NCBI GenBank assembly: GCA_947652115.1
Contig: OX393568.1
Coordinates: forward strand, 2,101,133-2,165,132
Length of the DNA: 64,000 nt
Direction: 5' to 3'
Source: Blastomussa wellsi
Taxonomy: Eukaryota; Cnidaria; Anthozoa; Scleractinia; Plerogyridae
Shown here: positions 31,801 through 43,738 of the stretch, in pieces
How the letters are laid out: every line of letters begins with the position of its first letter
Numbering within the stretch: position 1 is the stretch's first letter
The notes under the pieces: model-generated
Told to the model about the DNA's origin: nothing
The model's input: only the letters and a program-made list of their open reading frames with translations
The model's database searches: none
Translations under genes and position numbers: made by a program

Positions 31801-34800
31801 TTTATTGAAACATCTTCCAAGTATTGTACATGCCCGAGCTTCCAATTGCTCCTCCTATTTTTTACACCTCACCACTTATTTCAATGTCATACTTTTTACT
31901 ATTTTCTTCCTATCATATAACAACTGAGGAGAACTTGTGTGGTGATCATTAGATAAATTCTCACCTGAAATTGACTCCTTGGACTTGGTTGGTGTGACTA
32001 CACTGTGGAAAATCGTCTGCAATAATGAATTTGAGATCAGTAAACCAGAATAGTTGTGCACTATGCAGCTGTATATATTAAATGGAAAAGGTGATAATTC
32101 CAACGTTTTACACAAATTTAAATGCAAAACCAGTACATTTATCTATTTATCTACTGTCTTTGTTAGTTAAAAAAAACACCGACCTGTCTGTATCCATATG
32201 AGTTATGTCTACTCAGTCGTCTATGATGATTTGGAGTTTTAGTAGGAGTGTTGGGTGGTGTCGTCGCAGATCCTAAAGGGCTCTGATGTGAAGGGCTGGT
32301 ATCACCACTCCCCAGTCCAGGAGACTTTTTCAACAGCTTCTGCGGTGTGCTTGTAAACACATCCTCTCCCTTGGCTGGCATTTCTTTCAATGGTGACATG
32401 GGTGGAGTGGTGTTTGAGCTGTGAGGGGTACTGTCAAGTGTCGCACTTCTTTTCCTGTGGAGACCTGGTGATGGTTTGTTTGGTTCCTAACAATAGATCA
32501 ACCACAAGACCCTTTAATCCTGATAAGAACATTTAAACAATGTCGGCACTAATGCGCAAACTTTAAAGACTGATTTTTAGGGTTCTGATTGATTGTAAAT
32601 CGCTCATATAATATGTATTTTCTCCAACAACCCCTACCAAATCTGCTGCTATTTATTTATTTATTTATTTTTCAAATTTGTCATTTGCAAATTATCCATC
32701 TCAATCTTCTCCATCCTTAACCATTGTTGTCCCTTTTTGGTTAAGTATCACCTCTTTGGTGTTTTTCTTCCTTAGTAAACTATTAATAGTAGGTTTCCTA
32801 CATTTTAAGGGTAATCTACTTCAACTCAAAAAAGCCTCAAAATGTCATGTAAGTATTGTATAAATATAAATTTGTGTAATGAACTTGTCAATGTCCAATT
32901 ATTTTCACGTACTATCAAAGATCCTTCTTCCACCGTCCTAGTTCGTGCCTGAAATGTGACACAAAGCAAAGCTACATTAAAACAAAACTACACATGTTGT
33001 TTTACAGGAGCAATGTTTGACAACCAATCACAACTGGTCATGTTTACGTTATCTCGCATAGGAACCAAAAGACCCTCATGATTATTTCATTCCTTGTCTA
33101 ATTCTGGAAATAAAAACTTCATATTTCTAGTCAAGCATGCTGTGATTAAATCAATACATAAATATTGACTACTTCAATTACAGCGGTACGCACCTTAGTG
33201 TGGCCACCCAGCAAACTTTTTTGACAAGTTATAATTAGCCAATCAAATAACGGGAATTTGTTTGAGCTGTCCCACCTCTTGCAATGTTCAAAGCTGTTGT
33301 CACGAAACCTGTTGTGCTTTTAATAAGGAAGCGGGACAACTCAAACAAATTCGTGCTCTCTGATTGGCTAACTTGTCAAAAAAGTTTGTTGGGTGGTCAC
33401 ACTTAGGCGCGTAGCGCTTTTATATTATTAAAACAAAGTCTGCAAAATTTCTTCTTACCCTCTTGCTCATGAAGCTTTCAAAGGAACTTGTCAGAGACTT
33501 CTTGGCTTTTTGCAGTAGATTAGGACCTACCTTGTCCTTTTGACATTGCTGTCCCTAAAAACAGATAAATTGCAATATAAACATATTAAGTTCAAACCTT
33601 TTGTACATTGCCATAAGCCAAGAACCCTGCTGTGATACTATAAAGAGATCACGCAATCCACTTCACTGCCATCATGGTGCAGTGTAGACAGGGTGTGGGG
33701 TATTTCGTTGGGGGAAGGGGTGCGTCTGGTTATCCATTACAGACAACATCCTAGTCTTTCTGGAGGTTGGGAAGGGCTTTACTATCTAATCCGTAAAAAA
33801 ATTAGGATTTCTTACATAATTTTGTAAACCACAGATGTTCAACTGGACACAACATTTACACTCCAGATGACAATGAAACAGCAGTCAAGCAAACCTACTG
33901 CTGGGGGTAACCCTGCAATGGACTAGCATCCCATCCAGGGAGGAACATAAATACTCTGTTGCTTCATGCTAAGGAAACCGATAATTCAGTTTTACTGCCA
34001 GAGAGTTTTAATAAACTTACTTACTTACATGTAAGCTCTAGCCTGATGGGCCACTAGGCTCCTACGCAGAATTTACAACTCATTTAAGACAAGAGAATGA
34101 CCATTAGTTTCGAGGAATGTAATCTATGTACTAACCATTACACAACCATACCTCAATAACACAATAAATACTGTTGACAATCGATGATGTTCCATTACCT
34201 GACCGATGTGTGTATGGTGCACTTGTCGTTGTTCATATATTTTCCTCAGAATAGCCATAATGACTTCATTTTCTTCTCTCAATCCTGATGGACATTCAGC
34301 CTGCAAAAGACACTGACGTTTAGAAATACAAACGTCTGCAAGAATGCGGCATGGAATTCTCATTTCTGGTTGCTTAATTCCACTCCCAGGGCCAAATCTT
34401 TTTAAGCATAGCTCTGTCATCCCAAGGGATCAAAGTGCAGAGTTCCATAACCTTGTGTAGTTCCATAAATTATCTACACTTCCCCCTTGGAAGAAAGTTT
34501 TTCTAAGACCCCTTCGCCACTCTGGAGCTGCATCACGATATTTTGAGTTATTTTTTGCAATGAACCAAATTCCCCTTAAAATGTAGGAAACCTAAAAATG
34601 ATAGTTTGCTAAGGACGAAAAACAACAAACAAGTTATACTAAACCAAAACGGAACAAGGATGGTTTTGGATGGAGAAGATTGTGACTGATTACAAAGGAC
34701 GATTTTGGAAAATTTTACAAACCGTGATGTAGCTCTTTTAAGCCAAGATTTAAAATAATCCAAGGTGGCATGCCCAGGTTGATCTGTTCCTGGCATATGC

Positions 34801-37800
34801 CTGCCACATGCATGTTGCATGACATACATGTAGAAATTTTGTACGTACATTGATAGGGTGCCAGCCATGATTACCATGAAAATTAACTGCATGGCTCTAC
34901 GATACATTTCAATGCATGCATGGTCAAGTTGTTGTACTTCATACTCCCTCCACAGAAGGGTTTGGAAATTCCTGGAGTGGGAAGTTCTGGGCAATTGATG
35001 GCTGTCAAAACAAGGTGTCCACTGACCAGCATTACATGACCATATCACAGGCCCAGGTTGATTGCTGTAATGCTTTTTCCATTTTATCGTTTTTTGGCTA
35101 AGTGTAACTTCAAGCATTTTCACATATTTATTAAGGACCAAGGTTCAGCATTAAAGGTTTCCCTCAATTGATCCCACAATAAGGTGTGTATGTAAACCTT
35201 ACTATGTGACAATTCAAGTGATAGCTACCAAGCAGTTCTTGAAAGGCGTACTGACAATCTAAAGGTACATATCAAGATGCCAAGTTGATGATTATCTGCC
35301 TGGTTTGAAGCATAATATTGCATAGTGAAGCAGAAAATGGAATCTGCCCATGACAATGTTGGGACTTGCGACTGGTATTACCACAATCCTACATCTCCTC
35401 ACAGAGAACATTTCTGAATTTACCTTATTCAATTTGCATTTCATACCTTGCTCTAAAGCGACTCCCAGGTGAAAATTCATTCCAAACTTGTTAAATTTTC
35501 TTGTCTCCAATGCAATGATTTACTAGCAGACTTTCGTCGAAGTGGGGCAGCAAATTTCGAAACCATTGATAGGTTGTGAATGAAACATGATCATATCACA
35601 CCAAAACCATTGTCAGTTTAGCGACATGACCGCAAACATTCCATTGGACGAAAGTGAGACATAACCAGACAAAACCATTGATGTTGTAAAAGTAAAAAAC
35701 TAGGTCATACTTGTCACGCTTCAAGAATGGATGCAAATAGTAGAAGTTAATTATTTACCTTGAACAGTTCTGTAAATTCACTCATCTCGTCATCAGTGAG
35801 GTTAATTCTGTGTTTTTGCAATATATCGTATTGATTACTAACTGTGCGGCCTACGAAAAAAGACACAAGATTAGAAGCTACTTCTACTTAAAAATTTCAC
35901 ACTGCTCTATTCCATTCTCTATGTTGAGATAGTACCCCATAGAAATCAAGGAATAAACTAACTAGTTTAGATGGAATGCACAACACCACTTTTACACTAA
36001 CTATTGTACCACTATTCCCACACTATCCAATGTCCACAAGTTGCTTATGCATGGGTGCCGACGTATTGTTTCAGGTTGAAAATTTACACCCTCTGAATTT
36101 TTTGGGGTCAAGAGATCTGTTACTTAGGCTTTTAGGTCTTAAAAAAAATGTGTACAGTATTTTGGGAGGTACTTGTTTGCATATTTTTTAGAAGACTGAT
36201 TGAATAAATCATTATTGAGTCTCGTAGTAGGAAACTTGGATGCCAGGTATATTTTGGGTTTGCAATATGAAGCTGTGGTTGACCCCCAATCATATATACT
36301 GCAAGTAACCCCCACCCCCCAAGCTGGGAACATACCCTCAAGTTGTACGCACAGCTGATGCAGGTGATGAAGAGGACACATGTCGCACACTGATGTAGGA
36401 CCTGCCGCCTGCCATGCGTTGTTGAATGCTTGTCGCAGGGACTGCATGACATCATCCACCTTACATGTATAAATAATGTTTCATGTTAGCTTGTTAAAAT
36501 ACTCATTTGTCTTTAAAAAGAGCTATCTTTAACTATTAGCAAAGATCTGCAAGTATTATCTGAAAAATCTACCAAAGACCTCTTGTAGTTCATTCTAATT
36601 ACCAGTAATAATATTCATGCTTCCAGCATGTGAGTGTAGAATTTGTAGAGATCACAAATTATAAACAGCAATAAATTAAGCATATTCTACTTGCAGTCTA
36701 ACAACATAATTGTGAGAATGTAGGGTATTGGTCCTGAAGGATTTATTAGGAATAACAAAACAACAAACATAAATATGCAATCTATATATATTAAACAATC
36801 CTTGCACACAAACACCAGGAAACCTGACAAACATTTTTTTCACGTGACAAGAACTACAATGACGAAATAACTAAGTAGATCATGAATTTACCAGTTGTTC
36901 AGATTGTCCCTTGAAAACGTAGCAGTAATACTGGCCAGTTTTTGGCTCGTGGCAGATGAAGCCAAAATGTTCCGGTGTCTTTGTTCCCTGTGTTTGGAGG
37001 GATTACGAGACGAGACCATATTAACAATAAATTAAGCATTTTCTATAGCTAAGTAAAAGCTGCGTCAAGTGGCCTATACCACCAGCTTATCCCAGTTTCT
37101 ATAGCATTAAGTGACTGGGAGTATTTCTACTCCTCCCTGGATGGGATGCTCGTCCATCGTAGGGTTACCCCACCCCCCCTCCCTCCATCAAGCATTAAAT
37201 TTGCTGGCACCCATTTGCATGCCTGGGTGAAGATGAGAACTATGAGAATAAAGTGTCTTGTCCAATAACACCATGCAGTGTCCTATCAGAGCTTAACCCA
37301 TACAGCTCAACCTGAAGCCCACCCATGAAACCACCAGGCCAGTATGCCTCCCCCCCCCCTGCAAGAGTATTGTGACCTATTAAAATGCATAGGGGAACCC
37401 TTGTTTACAATATTTGCCTTATTAGCATGGAAGTCTCAGTTTCTGATTGAATTGCAAAAATACCAATTCTCAAGATTGAAAGAACATGGTATAATAAGCC
37501 TTCACTATAAATTTGAGCCCGCTGAATTAAATACTTTTTTGTGATCTAGGCTTGAAAACTGAAAAAAATTTACCAATAATGCATGGGCCCATTACCTTTA
37601 ACAAGTTTCTAAGGGACTTCTTTCGTTTTGACACGATCCGCATACAATAGAATACGAAAATTTTCATATGTAAATGATAACAAAGGTGTGACTGACTAGG
37701 GCCCTTTAAGCCTTGAAGTAAAAGCTTCACAAACCTGTTGACAAAATGAAACCTCTCTGAGTCTTTTCTCCATCAGTTGCGTTTTGTTCACCACACTGAG

Positions 37801-38599
37801 ACATGCCAGTGAGTGGATACTAATTTTAAAGAGAATGTTCCGGTTCTCACTCACACCACCAAAACTAGAATTCCTTGAGTGAGTTTTAGTCTGATGTTGT
37901 TGCCTCATACCATTACCCTTTGAAGAAGAATAAAAGCTATTTGTTTTGTCTCCATCACTCGCAGATCGGGGTCGTCCTGCACCAAAACTGTCCACTTTTA
38001 GATGAGGTCCGCACTTGTCGACTTCTGTTGAGTTTTCTTCACAGTTGTTTGTTTCACTGAGCATTTTTTCTCCATCAAGACTTTTTGATTTTTTAGCTGC
38101 TTGGTGTTGGCTAGTGAGGCTCTCAACCTTAATGTTTTCACTAACTGTATTAGAACGACCTTCTCTCTGCTCAACCTTTTGTCCATTCAATTGTTTATGA
38201 AGCTCGTGCATTCCTTTCCTTTTATTGAATCGTTCCACCAAGTCATCGATGAGTGTGGGTGGTGCTTGTCTGTGTGATACAATAACTCTTCCGACATACC
38301 ATAAAGGAAAGACAACAGCTTGAGTATCGGCAGTTTCACCAGGATTAGTTGGACTGCCATTGTTACTGTTGCTTGTTGGTTCTTCTGATAGATTTTCTTT
38401 ATTTGATGCAGCAGTATTTTCTGTTTGCTCTGCAACCTGTTTGGCTGCATCACGGATACTTTGCAAGAACCCAGTCACCTGCAATCATTAACACAGAAGC
38501 TTAGCAAAGAACAGTTGCCTCACCAACATGATCCTCCTATAGGTAAATGCACTTAATAATAATAATAATAATGATAATCATAATAATAATAATAACAAA

Positions 38600-38656
<57 letters not shown>

Positions 38657-41600
38657 AATAATAATAAATTAACAATTATTGGACAAGGTGAGCAAAATAT
38701 CGTGATTTGTCATTGGCAAGCAGATCAATTATTTGCCAAAGCTGAAGGCTGAGGCAAATAATTGATCTGTAAGACACTGACAAATCACAATATTTTAGGA
38801 AAAACCAAGTTCAACAACTGTTTTATCATTTGATAACTTAATTTGCTTAAGTTTTGCACAGTTACCTTCAGGAACTTTCACCCTACTGCTTTCTTGGTGA
38901 AGTAATACAGACAAAACCATAACTTCACATTCGATAATACAAGCTGGTCTTTATCCAATTCTCCTTCTATCAGGTAATGTTAAAGGGAAATTTTAGTTTC
39001 CTTCTTTTCATTTCCACTGTTTTCACAACTCTGGAAAAGAAGCTGCCATTTTTTCCGGAATTGGACACAACTACGCATGAGCAGATTACTATTTATAACA
39101 AAATCACTGTTGGATGCTAATGCACCTGACCAGACCATTAATCGTAGGTAGTTATCTGTAGGTCACATGGCAAGCTCTGCACCAATGAAAAGGAGGGAAA
39201 ATGAATCAAATGATAAAAAATTAAAAAATTAAAAAAATTATTATAAAAAAAAATAAAGAAAATTAAAAAAAATTATTATAAAAATTATTTTTTATTATAA
39301 AAAATGATTATAATTATTATTACTAGCAGAGTCCCAGTGCACAAAGCGCATGCCAGTGGTACACCATGGATAAAAAATTTGGTAAACCACCAAGTGGAGA
39401 AAATTGAGTAGTCACGCGACCGTACGCATGTCCGTGCATTCATCTGTACAGACTCTGGGGGATGGGGAGAGGGGAATACCTTGGTTATCATTGCAAGTAA
39501 CAAAAATATATCTGTCTATTTATATACAGTATAAAAATTTAATAAACCTGCAACTCTTAGCCAAAAATGTGTTTCAATCTTGAAAGGGGAAAAAAACAGT
39601 TGTAAATTTATGTAACTGTTTTTTCTTTAAACAATGTGATTCAGGTGTTTGTAAGCAGATTATCAGTTATACACTTTTGGCAGTGTTTCAAAATTATTTA
39701 CCATCAGTTTTTGCAACCATAAAGAAGAATGAAAACCCAAGGCTTGGTAAATAAAGCCAAAAATTATACATTTTCCAAGCAGTTTCTTCGGGACTATAAT
39801 TTGGTTTTATCAACTGGGTTGATAATGTGAATTGGCCACCGTAAAGAGATTCAAGAGCCGACGTTTCGAGCGTTAGCCCTTCGTCGGAGCGAATCGGGAC
39901 TATGTCTGACAATATCATTGTCAATAAATTTAAATTTTATTTTTTGTATTCTTTTTTGTTTCACAAACAGGTCAATTGTCACACTGTCAGACCTGCCAAC
40001 TCTTGATAAAGGAAAATCTGGAGACCCATGAAAAAAAAATCGGGAGATTGTACAAAAAGTAGCGAGATTCTTTTTTTTTTTTCAGATCAAGATTAAACAA
40101 ACCCATTTTTCATCAAGACAAAGTTCTAAGCATAAGCAAAAATCACAGCAGTTCGGTACAAAATAGTAAGAACAGTGTTCTCCTTTATTAGTTTATACCT
40201 TTATGGCACTAGCAGTCCACGTTAATTTTCCATATTTATTCAACAAGATAATTTATTTCATTTCAGAATGGTTTTCCTAAAACCCGTGATAAAAACCCGT
40301 GTATATGGTTGCTTCCAGTTGCCAAAAAACTTTAAAAAAAGTTGCTTTCATTGTTTGTTTACAGGAAAGAATATGCACTGACTATAGACAAGAAACACTC
40401 ATAAATATTCCTGGCTTCGTCAAAACAAAAAAAATGATCCCCTGGTAACTGCTACTAAATTATCTGATTTTTCTCTGACTTTGACTCAGTGTGCTTACTG
40501 TTTCCACTGCATCATTTGGTTGACAGCAATTAAGCGAATTCATTTTCAAAACAGTACTACCAGTTTCAATAGCTGTCCATTGCCAGAAACACCTACCAAA
40601 TCTGCATCAACATCTCTGAGAAAAGAGTTGCAACAATGTATTTGTATACTTTTTGAGTGGAAGAAAAGATCAGTTTAATTTACATTCATGAAGAGTCGCA
40701 AAATCAACAAATAAATTGCCAAAAACAAATGTTAACACTCAACCCAGTACCATATACTTTAATTTCACACAACACAAAAAATGTATTAATTAGAATACAT
40801 CATCTGTTTCCTGTATCAATATCGAATAACTTAAATTAAATACCACATAACAAGGGGGTTTTTGGAATTTTACAAAAACAAAACCGACTTTTGAACAAAA
40901 CCAAAGAAACAAATTTTAAAATTACCAGGGCCGTGACATTGTTTGTTTGGGAACAAGGAGATATTGTGTGACATAATATTTTGCATAATAATACGTTACA
41001 TGCAGATGTGCCCAAATTACCTTGAACTTCAAAATGAAAGTAAATGTACGTGATAAAATTTTGTGAAACGTTCCACTTTCCAAACATTCGCTAAAATGAT
41101 AGCAACAAAAGCCGCGAACCAGTCACGTACCAAAACATGAGCCACAATCAGAGAAAAACATCCAGCTTAGATTTAAACCACAATGAAGACGTACATTTTT
41201 CACGAGTAAAAAATCCCTTGAAATTTTGGACGTAAACAATGCTTTGAACAATAAGCAACGAGGCATGTTCAAGCAAGGCAAATGACAATGACAAGAAAAA
41301 AATTCGATGTGCAGACTGAAGGCCAGAAAAGATCCTGAAAAAAGATCGCACGAGACTGTTTGAGCAATAGAGATTTAGTGGCGAAAGAAAAAAAAACGCG
41401 TGATTTGAGGAGAAATTTGAATGCACTGTTACATAAGCTTTCTCCCGCGATTTTCTTGTTATTCCTGCGTAAATCAAAAGGTTATCACAAAGTTGAGTTC
41501 CTGCTGTGCTTATAAATAAGTTTTCTACTGAAGGCATATCATGTTTCTCTGATCCTCTGAAGAAGTAGCCACTCGAGGGAGTTTCAGGTTTAGGAAAGTC

Positions 41601-42402
41601 AAGGGCTGTTTCAACATCGATCGGTTTGACTGCAGACGGCATTGTACGAGAAAGGAAGCAAAGTCAGGCCAAATGACAAAAGACAATTCTTCACAAAACT
41701 ATTTTTCTAAGGCACAACCCCATTATAAGAGATTTAAAACTCAGATCTATATCTGCTGCACAGGAGTATTGATTGAACTTTACAGTGCCAAGGGTATAGC
41801 GAAGCAAGTGCACTGAAAGAGAAACCTTGTATCGTTACATTGAACATTGAACAAAATTCACAAAGATTTCTTACCGAGCTCGTTTCGACGGCTTCAAAAA
41901 CATAGCAGTAGGAGGACGCCACTTCCTCTGGGATTTTTGTCAAGTAGGCAAAACATTTTTTGTCCACAGAACGCGCGCAGCGTGTAATAGTCTGCACTTT
42001 GTGTTGAAATAAAGTGCTTGTCGTAGAGCAATCGACCGCTTTCACCGTCATCGCTTCCACGTTCAAATCGATGGGATTGCGCTCACCCTTTCTTCTGATT
42101 TCTGCGATAACCCAAGGCAGCATGTGCTGTGTGTAACGTTTGTCCAAGACTGCACTTCCGAGGTAAATGAATCTAAAACTGTCGGGCACTTCATATTGTT
42201 GTTCAGTAGCTGATGGTTGTTCATCGATTGTCATGCACGATTTCTCGGCGACGTCCGGTTCTTCAAAGCTTCCAACTCCACTGTCTAAGGAATTAGACAT
42301 AGCAAATTGGTTTGAAGCTGGCGGAGTTGTTTTGGATCGCTGCCGGACCCTCTGCTTGTCATCATCCCCAACCACTCGCTCTTGTCCCAGCTCCGCTTCC
42401 AT
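25807..42402 (-). CDS. TBC1D1/TBC1D4 (AS160)-like Rab GTPase-activating protein
   Basis: Eighteen coding exons, 1277 aa (human TBC1D4 is about 1300). Order: 42402-41875, 38478-37735, 36987-36892, 36459-36336, 35850-35759, 34300-34199, 33554-33459, 32948-32913, 32486-32184, 32016-31965, 31516-31367, 30573-30418, 29856-29698, 29160-28916, 28803-28644, 28309-28272, 27081-26908, 26385-25807. Every junction keeps frame. The first PTB region is at about residues 75-195. The second, at about 231-475, is split by a linker of roughly 115 residues. The TBC domain (about 827-1035) has both GAP fingers: I875-x-x-D878-x-x-R881 and the Y-x-Q glutamine, Q918 in VGYCQG. A heptad-rich coiled coil occupies about 1080-1180, with an acidic C-terminus. 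Akt-type RxRxxS/T sites are RPRSAS (S350) and RKRSAT (T622). In vertebrates the family restrains Rab8/10/14-type vesicle traffic (GLUT4) until phosphorylated. I infer a similar vesicle role here. The 36-nt exon is the least certain. Confidence 0.95.
26490..26610. repeat. CAACATGTTG-type palindrome cluster
   Basis: Several CAACAT/ATGTTG palindromes (CAACATTTACAAATGTTG, GCAACATGTTGC, ACAATGTTGCGAAACGTTGCG) within 120 bp of the last intron of the Rab-GAP gene. Confidence 0.6.
27417..27560 (+). repeat. 21-22 bp minisatellite
   Basis: Units begin GGTTAGCC at 27417, 27439, 27460, 27481, 27502 and 27524, with a decayed one at 27545. The consensus is close to GGTTAGCCTACTAAGCACTG. It lies in a Rab-GAP intron. 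Confidence 0.9.
27616..27692 (+). repeat. tRNA-like sequence (SINE head or pseudo-tRNA)
   Basis: A-box-like TAGTGTAGTGGTTAG and B-box-like GGGATCGATTCC at nearly tRNA spacing. The 7-bp acceptor stem does not form. Not a functional tRNA by eye. Confidence 0.45.
28374..28556 (+). repeat. CCAAT/ATTGG-rich repeat, copy 3
   Basis: Same order of blocks as at 2449-2635 (CAACCAATCAGAAGTAAAACC, TTTTCCCGCGCTT, TTTTGATTGG, TTTGTGATTGGCC). It lies in the intron between Rab-GAP exons 15 and 16. Confidence 0.8.
32665..32845 (+). repeat. MITE-like repeat (TCTTCTCCATCC family), copy 2
   Basis: Shares CTCAATCTTCTCCATCCTTA and CACCTCTTTGGTGTTTTTCT with the copy at 21003. It lies in a Rab-GAP intron. Confidence 0.75.
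33183..33416. repeat. palindromic MITE (GCGGTACGCACC end)
   Basis: Arms of about 55 bp include GCAAACTTTTTTGACAAGTT and its inverse, then GCCAATCA/TGATTGGC and AATTTGTTTGAG/CTCAAACAAATT. It lies in the intron between exons 7 and 8. Confidence 0.85.
33890..34015 (+). repeat. SINE 3' fragment
   Basis: CTACTGCTGGGGGTAACCCT, TAGCATCCCATCCAGGG and CTTCATGCTAAGGAAACC match the cores at 48408 and 49730. The tRNA-like head is missing. Confidence 0.65.
34523..34740 (-). repeat. MITE-like repeat (TCTTCTCCATCC family), copy 3
   Basis: Inverted relative of the copies at 21003 and 32665. Ends GGAGCTGCATCACG and CGTGATGTAGCTC are themselves inverted repeats. Confidence 0.8.
37040..37350 (-). repeat. SINE (minus strand)
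   Basis: Reverse complement carries the AGTAGAAATACTCC core, a CATCCCATCCAGGG motif and GGGTAACCCT, as in the copies at 48408 and 49730. It lies in the intron between Rab-GAP exons 2 and 3. Confidence 0.7.
38553..38668 (+). repeat. (AAT)n microsatellite with GAT interruptions
   Basis: Over 100 bp of AAT units with a few GAT and CAT variants, in the first Rab-GAP intron. Confidence 0.95.
38694..38797. repeat. hairpin MITE next to (AAT)n
   Basis: Outer arms AAAATATCGTGATTTGTCA / TGACAAATCACAATATTTT and inner arms CAGATCAATTATTTGCC / GGCAAATAATTGATCTG. It starts about 25 bp after the microsatellite. Confidence 0.85.
39798..39893 (+). mobile_element. short retroelement-like insertion, copy b
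   Basis: Flanked by the 10-bp direct repeat TCGGGACTAT at 39788-39797 and 39894-39903. The body runs from AATTTGGTTTTATCAACTGG to GCGTTAGCCCTTCGTCGGAG. It lies in the first Rab-GAP intron and is related to 7624-7859 and 43580-43738. Confidence 0.85.
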
Positions 42403-43299
42403 CAGAAACCAGAGCAAGAGTGAGTGAGCACATGCGTGGTACACGAGGCTAGCGGCTTCCGTTCTGTTCAGCCTCGACTTCGTGCTGACGTTTTTGCTGA
42501 CGCAGGAAAACAGAAAATATTTATTGCTTTCAAACCGAGGAACAAAGCTAACGACAAACTGCCTCATCTGGCCGTGTCTGAAAACCCTCGAAAAACTAAA
42601 TTGGATCGAAATGGACAAATCAGAACTTCTTTTCCTAAGAGGTCCGCATATCTGACATAAAATAATGTAATGTACTTTTTTGTAAAAGACAGACTTGGTT
42701 TACTAAAGTAAAAAGAAATAGTGATTTAATCAGCCAAGAAAGTGGTGGGGGGGGGGCTGGGGGGCTGGTAAAGCCCTTCAGCCCCACCCCCTGTAATTCA
42801 GCAAATTAAGTCAGAATGCGAGGAACGGAAAAGCGTATCTGAATAATTTTGAAAATTTACTTACATAAGTAGTTAGACCAGACCGTTGAAACCAGTCTGT
42901 GCGGAGGTACTTTATTTACCATGAGTCAAGTTTGGACATCTGGCTCGGCGATTTTGTGTCATCCTGATCACAACGTCGGTAAACGGCTAACAGCAAATTA
43001 AGAGGGATACGTCTCAAAGTATAAGATAAAATGTTAAGAGTTTAACAAATTGAAGAAACTGAAATTTTGATGGACAGCCCCTGGTGATGTTGGTGTTAGT
43101 CCAAGCTAGTTCTTGCCCTTCTCCAGGAAGAAAAGCGAATCTTTGCAAATTGTGACTGTTGGGTAAACCCTTCATATTTTCTGAGAGGTAGATAACTGAA
43201 GATTATTAAAATATTTTTTTTAAAAAAGCAAAAAGATAATATAAATGATCATTATTCAGCGTTTTTTCGGTTATCAAATGACTTTGTAATCACCTATCC

Positions 43300-43430
43300 C
43301 GCCATCGATTTCAAAACATCCCGCATCCCGACTGAGAAAAAAACCGTGTATCCCGGTCCCGACAGGATGATTTTATCCCGCATCCGCCCACCTCGATTCT
43401 GAGCCTCATCCCGCATCCCGTGTTGGACCC
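43300..43430 (+). repeat. degenerate ATCCCG(CATCCCG) repeat
   Basis: CATCCCGCATCCCG occurs twice, with ATCCCGGTCCCG and TATCCCGCATCC between. Irregular spacing suggests an eroded tandem array or a repeat-element end. Confidence 0.6.
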
Positions 43431-43579
43431 TCAAAATGGGCTTAAAATAGACCCTCTATACGTTAAGTAAGGACAATTTGTTCGAAGTCTCACAAAGCGC
43501 ATAACGGCAACTTTTCTAGCTGTAAAATGCTCTTCGTTGACAATTTGTTGTCGTCTGATTTCAACCAACTTTACTTCTC

Positions 43580-43738
43580 GGCATAATTTGGTTTTATCAA
43601 CTGGGTTGATAATGTGAATTGGCCACCGTAAAGAGATTCGTGAGCAATTCACATTATCAACCCAGTTGATAAAACCAAATTATATAGTTATGCTTCCCAC
43701 CGACGCAGCACCACAGTTTCTTCAGAAACTTACCCCCT
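43580..43738 (-). mobile_element. short retroelement-like insertion, copy c
   Basis: Flanked by the 11-bp direct repeat CTTTACTTCTC at 43569-43579 and 43739-43749. The body has a short palindrome of AATTTGGTTTTATCAACTGG arms and, at the right end, the inverse of the GGGGGTAAGTTTCT end seen in copy a. Confidence 0.88.

Noticed and set aside
42403..42618. N-terminal extension of the Rab-GAP first exon
   Set aside because: The frame stays open upstream of the ATG at 42402, but the added residues resemble no part of the family, whereas [10 protein letters not shown] leads directly into the linker and PTB.
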